Notes under the pieces: generated by a model | The model's input: only the letters and a program-made list of their open reading frames with translations | Told to the model about the DNA's origin: nothing | Databases searched by the model: none | Program-made: the position numbers and the translations under genes | In this document: positions 1 to 5,999 of the stretch, in pieces | Layout: the number at the start of each line of letters is the position of its first letter | How positions within the stretch are numbered: the first letter of the stretch is position 1 | NCBI GenBank assembly: GCA_017537105.1 | Contig: JAFWBZ010000082.1 | Location: 1-8,201, forward strand | From: Clostridia bacterium | Lineage (GTDB): Bacteria; Bacillota; Clostridia; Christensenellales; Aristaeellaceae | DNA: 8,201 bases | Direction: 5' to 3'

Positions 1-611
1 ACGGACTGACGAACGAATTCCACCCGACGCAGATCCTGGCGGACATGCTGACGATCCGCGAGCACTTCGGCACGCTGAAGGGGATCAAGCTGGTCTACAT
101 GGGCGACGCGCGCTACAACATGGGCGATTCGCTGATGGTCGGCTGCGCGAAGCTGGGCATGGATTTCGTGGCCTGCGCCCCGGCGAAGTACTTCCCGAAC
201 GCTGAACTGGTATCGGAATGCAAGGCCATCGCCGCCGAAACCGGCGCGACGCTGTCCTTCATCGAGGACCCCGCCGAAGCCGTGCGCGGCGCGCACGTCG
301 TCTACACCGACGTCTGGGTCTCCATGGGCGAGCCCGACGCCGTATGGGCCACCCGCATCCGCGACCTCTCCCCCTACCAGGTCAACGCCGACCTGATGGC
401 CAAGGCCGGGCCAAACGCCGTGTTCCTGCACTGCCTGCCCGCCTTCCACGACCTGAACACCGGCATCGGCCGGCAGATCCACGAGAAGTTCGGGCTCACC
501 GCCATGGAGGTCACCGACGAGGTGTTCGAGGGCCCGCAGTCCATCGTGTTCGATGAGGCGGAAAACCGCATGCACACCATCAAGGCGGTCCTGGCGGCGA
601 CGCTGGCTTAG
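1..611 (+). CDS. argF: Ornithine carbamoyltransferase, C-terminal part (5' end outside window)
   Basis: This enzyme transfers the carbamoyl group of carbamoyl phosphate to ornithine to give citrulline, in cytoplasmic arginine synthesis. The frame is open from base 3 and yields 202 residues before TAG. Family members are usually 310-330 residues, so roughly 110-120 N-terminal residues, including the STRT-type phosphate loop, lie upstream of the window. Visible motifs in order are HPTQ (residues 7-10 of the fragment, carbamoyl-phosphate contact), DVWVSMGE (the SMG loop that closes over ornithine), HCLPAFHD (the active-site Cys loop) and the C-terminal EAENRMHTIKAVL helix. The SMG and HCLP loops together indicate ornithine rather than aspartate carbamoyltransferase. 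An ATG at base 45 is internal to the fold and is not the start. carA follows 99 bases downstream on the same strand, so the gene is probably co-transcribed with the genes that make its substrate. The anabolic role is inferred from that context. Confidence 0.95.
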   Translation, partial: GLTNEFHPTQILADMLTIREHFGTLKGIKLVYMGDARYNMGDSLMVGCAKLGMDFVACAPAKYFPNAELVSECKAIAAETGATLSFIEDPAEAVRGAHVVYTDVWVSMGEPDAVWATRIRDLSPYQVNADLMAKAGPNAVFLHCLPAFHDLNTGIGRQIHEKFGLTAMEVTDEVFEGPQSIVFDEAENRMHTIKAVLAATLA

Positions 612-640
612 GGAGACGCCGTTCCCACCAAGCCCCCTGT

Positions 641-681
641 CAAAGGGACAACTCCCCTTTGAGAGCCCCAATCATGGGGCT
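641..681 (+). other. Two tandem small inverted repeats in the argF-carA gap
   Basis: The 99-base gap between argF and carA holds two adjacent 7-bp perfect inverted repeats. CAAAGGG (641-647) pairs with CCCTTTG (655-661) around a 7-base loop. AGCCCCA (664-670) pairs with TGGGGCT (675-681) around a 4-base loop. A further AGCCCC at 631-636 could compete for GGGGCT at 676-681, so an alternative fold is possible. Neither hairpin is followed by a T run, so they are not convincing intrinsic terminators. No -10/-35 pair was found in the gap, which fits read-through from argF. They could be mRNA-processing or stability elements, a leader regulating carA, or a relic of a dispersed intergenic repeat. 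The function is unknown. Confidence 0.4.
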
Positions 682-710
682 GCACCCAGTACCTCCGAGG
701 AGATTATGGA

Positions 711-1781
711 ATGAAGCGCTATCTTATCCTGTCCGACGGCACGGTCTACGAGGGCGAGGCCTTCGGCGCGGAGGCCACGTCCATCGGCGAGCTGGTGTTC
801 ACCACCGGCGTGGTGGGCTACATCGAGACGCTCACCGACCCCAGTTACTACGGGCAGATCGTGATGCAGACCTTCCCGCTGATCGGCAACTACGGCATCA
901 TCGAGGAGGACTTCGAGGGCGAGTGCCGGGTCCGAGGCTACGTGGTGCGCCAGTGGTGCGATGCGCCGAGCAACTTCCGCAGCCAGTATGACCTGGACGC
1001 CTTCCTGAAGGCGAAGGGCGTGCCCGGCATCTGCGGCGTGGACACCCGCGCCATCACCCAGCACATCCGGGAGAAGGGCGTGATGAACGCCATCCTCTGC
1101 GATGCGCCGCCCGAGACACTTGACGCCGTGCGAGCCTATGCCATCACCGACGCGGTGCAGGCCGTGTCCACCGGCGTCACGGAGTTCTTCCCCCATCAGG
1201 GGGAGAAAACCCGCAGCGTCACCCTGATCGACTATGGCGCCAAGGCCAACATCGAGCGGGAGCTGCAGCGCCGCGGCTGCGACGTGACCGTCGTGCCCTT
1301 CGACACCCCGGCGGCGCAGATCCTCGCCGCGCGCCCCGACGGCGTCATGCTGTCCAACGGCCCCGGCGACCCGGCGGAGAACGATCAATGCATCGCGGAG
1401 ATCCGGAAGCTGCTGGGCAGCGTCCCCCTGTTCGGCATCTGCCTGGGCCACCAGCTGATGGCGCTGGCCGCCGGCGGACGGACCGAAAAGCTCAAGTACG
1501 GCCACCGCGGCGCGAACCAGCCCTGCAAGGATCTCGCCACCGGCTACACCTACATCACCAGCCAGAACCACGGCTATGCGGTGGTGTCCGACAGTCTGCC
1601 CACAGGCAGGGTGCGCTTTGTGAACGCCAACGACGGCACCTGCGAGGGCGTCGATTACCCCGACCACCGCGTGTTCTCCGTGCAGTTCCACCCCGAGGCC
1701 TGCGCCGGCCCGATGGACACGTCGTTCCTGTTCGACAAATTCATGGATCTGATGGGAGGTGCCGGCCGTGCCGCTGAATAA
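711..1781 (+). CDS. carA: Carbamoyl-phosphate synthetase small (glutaminase) subunit
   Basis: CarA hydrolyses glutamine and channels the ammonia to CarB for carbamoyl-phosphate synthesis, which feeds arginine and pyrimidines. The protein has 356 residues, normal for the family (about 350-380). The N-terminal CPSase small-chain domain covers roughly residues 1-150 (YEGEAFG, GELVFTTGVVGYIETLTDPSY, then CGVDTRAIT). The class I glutamine amidotransferase domain covers about 168-350. The catalytic nucleophile is Cys244 in GICLGHQLM, with His328 and Glu330 in FHPEA completing the triad. SNGPGDP and SQNHGYAV, both typical of CarA, are present. The start is supported by AGGAG at 698-702, eight bases before the ATG. 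The end overlaps the start of carB by 14 bases, implying translational coupling. No feature suggests loss of function. Confidence 0.97.
   Translation: MKRYLILSDGTVYEGEAFGAEATSIGELVFTTGVVGYIETLTDPSYYGQIVMQTFPLIGNYGIIEEDFEGECRVRGYVVRQWCDAPSNFRSQYDLDAFLKAKGVPGICGVDTRAITQHIREKGVMNAILCDAPPETLDAVRAYAITDAVQAVSTGVTEFFPHQGEKTRSVTLIDYGAKANIERELQRRGCDVTVVPFDTPAAQILAARPDGVMLSNGPGDPAENDQCIAEIRKLLGSVPLFGICLGHQLMALAAGGRTEKLKYGHRGANQPCKDLATGYTYITSQNHGYAVVSDSLPTGRVRFVNANDGTCEGVDYPDHRVFSVQFHPEACAGPMDTSFLFDKFMDLMGGAGRAAE
1754..1759 (+). promoter_or_regulatory. Ribosome binding site that selects the carB GTG start at 1768
   Basis: GGGAGG lies inside the last codons of carA and stands eight bases before the GTG at 1768. 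The earlier in-frame GTG at 1759 overlaps this site and cannot use it. Starting at 1768 gives MPLNKDIRKVLMIGSGP, close to the usual CarB N-terminus. It also places the two N-terminal ATP-site arginines at residues 129 and 169, the classical E. coli positions. Confidence 0.8.
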
Positions 1782-4700
1782 GGACATCCGCAAGGTGCTG
1801 ATGATCGGCTCCGGGCCCATCGTGATCGGCCAGGCGGCCGAATTCGACTATGCCGGGGCCCAGGCCTGCCGCGTGCTGAAGGCGGCGGGCCTGAACGTGG
1901 TGCTGGTGAACTCCAACCCCGCCACGATCATGACGGACAAGGCCCTGGCGGACGAGATCTACCTGGAGCCGCTGACCGTGGAAACCGTGAAGCGCATCAT
2001 CGAAAAGGAAAAGCCCGACAGCATGCTGGCGGGCCTGGGCGGGCAGACGGGTTTGACGCTGGCCATGCAGCTGGACAAGGAGGGCTTCCTGGAGGCCCAC
2101 GGCGTGCGCCTGATCGGCACCAACGCCGAGGCCATCGACCGCGCCGAGGACCGCCAGCGCTTCAAGGACACCATGGCCGAGATCGGCGAGCCGGTGATCC
2201 CCTCCGACATCGCCGAGGACGTGGACACCGCCCTCGCCATCGCGGAAAAAATCGGCTATCCCGTCATCATTCGCCCCGCCTTCACGCTGGGCGGCGGAGG
2301 CGGCGGCGTAGCCTACTGCGCGGAGGAGCTGCGCGAGGTTGCCCGCGTGGGCCTGGACGCCTCCCCCATCACCCAGGTGCTGGTGGAGAAGTACATCGCC
2401 GGGTGGAAGGAGATCGAATTCGAGGTCATGCGGGACGCCATCGGCAACGTCATCGCCGTGTGCAGCATGGAGAACGTCGACCCCGTGGGCATCCACACCG
2501 GCGATTCCATCGTGGTCGCCCCGGCGCTGACGCTTTCGAACAAGGAATACCAAATGCTCCGCTCCGCCGCGCTGAACATCATCGCAGCGCTGGGCATCGT
2601 GGGCGGCTGCAACTGCCAGTTCGCGCTGAACCCGTTGAGCTTTGAATACGCGGTGATCGAGGTCAACCCCCGCGTCTCCCGCTCCTCGGCGCTGGCCAGC
2701 AAGGCCACCGGCTATCCCATCGCCAAAGTCACCACGCAGATCGCGCTGGGCTACACGCTGGACGAGATCAAAAACGAGGTCACCGGCAAGACCTGCGCCT
2801 GCTTCGAGCCCGCCGTGGACTACGTGGTGGTGAAGTTCCCCAAGTGGCCCTTCGACAAGTTCCACACCGCCTCCCGCCGCCTGGGCACCCAGATGAAGGC
2901 CACCGGCGAGGTCATGGCCATCGCGCCTTCCTTCGAGATGGCGCTGATGAAGGCCGTGCGCGGCGCGGAGATCGGGCTGGACACGCTGAACCGCGTCCCC
3001 ACGCCCGCAGAGGCCCGTACAGACATTCTGACGCGACTTCGGGCGCAGGACGACAATCGCATCTTCACGGTGTTTGAGGCGCTGAAAGGCGGCATTCCGG
3101 CCGCCACAGTGCATGCCGTCACCGGAATCGACCAATGGTTCCTCTCGGCGCTGGAGCGGCTCGCGGCGTACGAGGCGCGCATCGCCTCCGGCCTGTCCGA
3201 CGAAGACTATCTGCTGGGCAAGCGGCTGGGCTATCCGGACGCGGCGCTCCGGCGGCTCTCCGGGCGGCAGGACCTGCCCGCCGCCTCCTCCACCTACAAG
3301 ATGGTGGACACCTGCGCGGCGGAGTTCGACGCCGAGACGCCCTACTTCTACGAAACCTTCGATCAGGTATGCGATTCGCGGAATTTCCCGAGAAGCGGAA
3401 AGCCTGTGATCATCGTGTTGGGCAGCGGCCCCATCCGCATCGGCCAGGGCATCGAATTCGACTACTCCAGCGTGCACTGCGTGTGGACGCTGAAGCAGCT
3501 GGGCTACGACGTGGTCATCGTGAACAACAACCCGGAGACCGTATCCACCGACTACGACACCGCCGACCGGCTGTACTTCGAGCCGCTGACGGAGGAGGAC
3601 GTCATGCGCATCCTCGAGGTGGAGAAGCCCGTGGGCGTGGTGGTGGCCTTCGGCGGCCAGACGGCCATCCGGCTCACCCAGGCGCTGGACCGTGCGGGCG
3701 TGCCGATCCTGGGCACCTCCGCGGAGGGCATCGACATCGCCGAGGACCGCGAACGCTTCGACCAGCTGCTGGAGCGGTTCTCCATCCGCCGCCCGAAGGG
3801 CCTGGCCGTGCGCACGCTGGACGAGGCGCTGGACGCCGCCGGCGCCCTGGGCTACCCGGTGCTGCTGCGGCCCAGCTACGTCATCGGCGGGCAGAACATG
3901 GTGATCGCCCACGCAGACCGGGACGTCCGCGCCTACATGCAGCGCATCCTGGCGGGCGGCATCGACAATCCCGTGCTCGTGGACAAATACATGTCCGGCG
4001 TGGAGCTGGAGGTGGACGTGATCTCCGACGGCACGGACGTGCTGATCCCCGGCATCATGCAGCACGTGGAGCGGGCCGGCGTGCACTCGGGCGACTCCAT
4101 CGCCGTCTATCCCCCCTTCAGCCTGGACGACTCTATGATGGAAACCGTGGTGGCGCGCAGCGAGCAGCTGGCCCTGGCGCTGGGCACGAAGGGCCTGGTG
4201 AACATTCAGTACCTGGTCTACCACGGCGAGCTGTACGTGATCGAGGTCAACCCCCGGGCGTCGCGCACCATCCCCTACATCAGCAAGGTCACCGACGTGC
4301 CCATGGTGGACATCGCCAGCCGCGTGATGGTGGGCCAGACGCTGCGGTCCCTGGGCTACGGCACCGGGCTTTGCAAGGCCCCGCCCTACTGCGCGGTGAA
4401 GGTGCCGGTGTTCTCCTTTGAAAAGCTGACCGATGCCAACAGCTACTTAAGCCCGGAGATGAAGTCCACCGGCGAGGTGCTGGGCATCGGCAAGGACCTG
4501 TCCGAGGCGCTGTTCAAGGGCCTGGTCAGCGCGGGTATGCGCCTGCCCCACCCGGGCGACGCCACGGGCGTGCTGCTGTCGGTGGACGAGTACGACTACC
4601 ACGAGGTCATCGAGGTGGCCCGCCGTTTCGCCGATCTGGGCTGCGCGCTCTACGCCACCGAGGGCACCGCGGAGGTCATCGCCACGCTGGGCCTGCCGGT

Positions 4701-5802
4701 GACCTCCGTGCCGGGCATCCGGGAGAGCGACCACTGCTTCGAGCTGCTGGACAGCGGTCAGATCCACTACATCCTCTACACCGGCGCACTGCTGGACGCC
4801 ACCATGGAGGACTACATCGCGCTGCACCGAAAGGCGCTGTCGCTGAACATCCCCTGCCTGACCTCGCTGGACACCGCGAAGGCGCTCTGCGACATCCTGC
4901 TGAGCCGCTACAGCCAGCGGAACACCGAGCTGGTGGACATCAACCACATGCGCCGCGAGCGGCAGCGGCTGCACTTCGCCAAGCTCCAGGGCACCGGCAA
5001 CGACTACATCGTCATCGACAACCGGGACGGCGCCGTGGCCTGTCCCGAGAGCCTGTGCGTGCGCCTGTGTGAGCAGCACTACGGCGTGGGCGCCGAGGGC
5101 ATGGTGCTGATCGAGCGCTCCGACGTCGCCGACGCCCGCATGCGCCAGTACAACCGGGACGGCTCCGAGGGCGCCATGGGCGGCAACGCCATCCGCTGCG
5201 TGGCCAAGCTGCTCTACGACCGGGGCATCGTCAGCAAGCGGGACATCGCCATCGAAACCCAGAGCGGCGTCAAGCGGCTCCACCTGTTCACCCGCTACGG
5301 CAGGGTCTCCTCGGTGTCGGTGGACATGGGCCGGGCGGACCTGCGGCCCGCCGCCATGCCCTGCATGCTGCCGGGCGAGCGTGCGGTGGATGTGCCGGTG
5401 GAGATCGGCGGCCAGCCCTACCGCGTCACCTGCGTGTCCATGGGCAACCCGCACTGCGTGGTGTTCACCGACCGGGTGGAGTCGCTGGACCTGGAGGACA
5501 TCGGCCCGAAGTTTGAAAACGCCCCGCTGTTCCCCGAGCGGGTGAACGCGGAGTTCGTCCGCGTGGTCAACCGCACCACGCTGCGCATGCGCTGCTTCGA
5601 GCGCGGCTCCGGCGAGACCATGGCCTGCGGCACCGGCGCCTGCGCGGCGGTGGTCGCGGCGGTGGAAAACGGCCTGTGCGCCCGGGATGTGGATGTCCAG
5701 GTGCAGGTGCCCGGCGGCAATCTGCTGGTGCGCTGCACCGACGAGGGCGTCACCCTCACCGGCCGGGTGGAGCTGGTATTCGAGGCGGAGTGTACGTACT
5801 GA
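1768..5802 (+). CDS. carB: Carbamoyl-phosphate synthetase large subunit fused to a DapF-like C-terminal module
   Basis: CarB uses bicarbonate, two ATP and ammonia from CarA to make carbamoyl phosphate. From the GTG at 1768 the product has 1344 residues; ordinary CarB has about 1060-1075. The first half has IGSGPIVIGQAAEFDYAG near residue 13, ATP-grasp arginines 129 and 169, an extended glycine loop (GGGGGG), ENVDPVGIHTGDS, and VIEVNPR near 298. The homologous second half begins at about residue 551 (LGSGPIRIGQGIEFDYSS), with RPSYVIGGQNM, GVHSGDS and a second VIEVNPR. An MGS-like regulatory domain spans about 934-1055 (YATEGTA). The frame then continues with no stop into a diaminopimelate epimerase module from about residue 1061. 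The CarB part looks intact and likely active. The overlap with carA and the upstream argF point to arginine supply. The fusion is read directly from an uninterrupted frame; what it does is unknown. Confidence 0.95.
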   Translation: MPLNKDIRKVLMIGSGPIVIGQAAEFDYAGAQACRVLKAAGLNVVLVNSNPATIMTDKALADEIYLEPLTVETVKRIIEKEKPDSMLAGLGGQTGLTLAMQLDKEGFLEAHGVRLIGTNAEAIDRAEDRQRFKDTMAEIGEPVIPSDIAEDVDTALAIAEKIGYPVIIRPAFTLGGGGGGVAYCAEELREVARVGLDASPITQVLVEKYIAGWKEIEFEVMRDAIGNVIAVCSMENVDPVGIHTGDSIVVAPALTLSNKEYQMLRSAALNIIAALGIVGGCNCQFALNPLSFEYAVIEVNPRVSRSSALASKATGYPIAKVTTQIALGYTLDEIKNEVTGKTCACFEPAVDYVVVKFPKWPFDKFHTASRRLGTQMKATGEVMAIAPSFEMALMKAVRGAEIGLDTLNRVPTPAEARTDILTRLRAQDDNRIFTVFEALKGGIPAATVHAVTGIDQWFLSALERLAAYEARIASGLSDEDYLLGKRLGYPDAALRRLSGRQDLPAASSTYKMVDTCAAEFDAETPYFYETFDQVCDSRNFPRSGKPVIIVLGSGPIRIGQGIEFDYSSVHCVWTLKQLGYDVVIVNNNPETVSTDYDTADRLYFEPLTEEDVMRILEVEKPVGVVVAFGGQTAIRLTQALDRAGVPILGTSAEGIDIAEDRERFDQLLERFSIRRPKGLAVRTLDEALDAAGALGYPVLLRPSYVIGGQNMVIAHADRDVRAYMQRILAGGIDNPVLVDKYMSGVELEVDVISDGTDVLIPGIMQHVERAGVHSGDSIAVYPPFSLDDSMMETVVARSEQLALALGTKGLVNIQYLVYHGELYVIEVNPRASRTIPYISKVTDVPMVDIASRVMVGQTLRSLGYGTGLCKAPPYCAVKVPVFSFEKLTDANSYLSPEMKSTGEVLGIGKDLSEALFKGLVSAGMRLPHPGDATGVLLSVDEYDYHEVIEVARRFADLGCALYATEGTAEVIATLGLPVTSVPGIRESDHCFELLDSGQIHYILYTGALLDATMEDYIALHRKALSLNIPCLTSLDTAKALCDILLSRYSQRNTELVDINHMRRERQRLHFAKLQGTGNDYIVIDNRDGAVACPESLCVRLCEQHYGVGAEGMVLIERSDVADARMRQYNRDGSEGAMGGNAIRCVAKLLYDRGIVSKRDIAIETQSGVKRLHLFTRYGRVSSVSVDMGRADLRPAAMPCMLPGERAVDVPVEIGGQPYRVTCVSMGNPHCVVFTDRVESLDLEDIGPKFENAPLFPERVNAEFVRVVNRTTLRMRCFERGSGETMACGTGACAAVVAAVENGLCARDVDVQVQVPGGNLLVRCTDEGVTLTGRVELVFEAECTY
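4948..5802 (+). other. DapF-like (diaminopimelate epimerase) module at the C-terminus of CarB, first catalytic Cys replaced by Gly
   Basis: DapF interconverts LL- and meso-diaminopimelate, using two cysteines as acid and base, for lysine and peptidoglycan synthesis. This stretch encodes about 284 residues, a full DapF length. Recognisable motifs are KLQGTGNDYIVID, YNRDGSE, SMGNPHCVVF, RVNAEFVRV and FERGSGETMACGTGACA. The second catalytic Cys is present (TGC at 5626-5628, residue 1287). The motif normally reading MCGN reads MGGN: the first Cys is GGC (Gly) at 5179-5181, residue 1138, one base from TGC. The usually conserved GADG reads GAEG, with Glu at 5095-5097. These changes predict loss or alteration of epimerase activity. 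An in-frame ATG at 4948 could in principle start a separate protein, but only a weak GGTGG (4932-4936) precedes it. The boundary given is that ATG and is approximate. Confidence 0.88.
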
Positions 5803-5836
5803 GGCCGCCGAAGGGCATCGTTTCTCCACCATTTCA

Positions 5837-5860
5837 CGCGCACCGGTTTTCCGGTGCGCG
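5837..5860 (+). terminator. Possible terminator hairpin after carB
   Basis: CGCGCACCGG and CCGGTGCGCG form a perfect 10-bp GC-rich stem with a TTTT loop, 34 bases after the carB stop codon. The sequence that follows (CGATTTATAT) is AT-rich but lacks a proper T tract, so termination may be partial or factor-assisted. Its place between the arginine operon and the next promoter supports a terminator role. Confidence 0.6.
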
Positions 5861-5907
5861 CGATTTATATGGTGTCGGCGGCTGCGGAAAACGGCTCCAT
5901 CCCTTGG

Positions 5908-5936
5908 TTGACATCCGCGCCACGCTCGCATATAAT
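5908..5936 (+). promoter_or_regulatory. Consensus sigma-A/sigma-70 promoter for the diguanylate cyclase-Hpt unit
   Basis: TTGACA at 5908-5913 and TATAAT at 5931-5936 are exact consensus hexamers with the ideal 17-base spacer. The expected transcription start is near 5943, giving a leader of about 57 bases before the ATG at 6000. No TGn extension of the -10 is present. No operator or riboswitch could be identified in the leader. Confidence 0.9.
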
Positions 5937-5982
5937 GTGAAGGGGATTTTGGTTCAAGAGATTATTCGCGCCGGCCGCGGAG

Positions 5983-5988
5983 AGGAGG
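5983..5988 (+). promoter_or_regulatory. Ribosome binding site that fixes the diguanylate cyclase start
   Basis: AGGAGG lies 11 bases before the ATG at 6000. The frame stays open far upstream, across the promoter and into carB, so this site together with the promoter decides that translation begins at 6000. Confidence 0.85.
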
Positions 5989-5999
5989 ACTTTCGCCGC

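Noticed and set aside
612..710. A separate promoter or intrinsic terminator between argF and carA
   Set aside because: TTGAGA at 659-664 has no -10 partner at suitable spacing, and neither hairpin has a T run.
1759..1767. GTG at 1759 as the carB start
   Set aside because: It overlaps the GGGAGG ribosome site; the GTG at 1768 has ideal spacing and gives the family-typical N-terminus.
672..1820. Minus-strand open frame opposite carA (382 codons)
   Set aside because: Antisense to conserved carA, with no motif or ribosome site that would support it.
1741..4224. Long open frame on the minus strand (827 codons) across carA/carB
   Set aside because: It is antisense to well-conserved carB, its composition is rich in His, Val, Gly and Ala as expected from reversed GC-rich codons, and it shows no recognisable domain.
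4447..5931. Long minus-strand open frame opposite the end of carB and the DapF module
   Set aside because: Low-complexity His/Ala/Val/Gly-rich translation and full overlap with a clearly coding strand mark it as a compositional shadow.
5676..5999. N-terminal extension of the cyclase upstream of 6000
   Set aside because: The open frame runs through carB, the hairpin and the promoter; a strong ribosome site and a sensible first membrane segment support the ATG at 6000.
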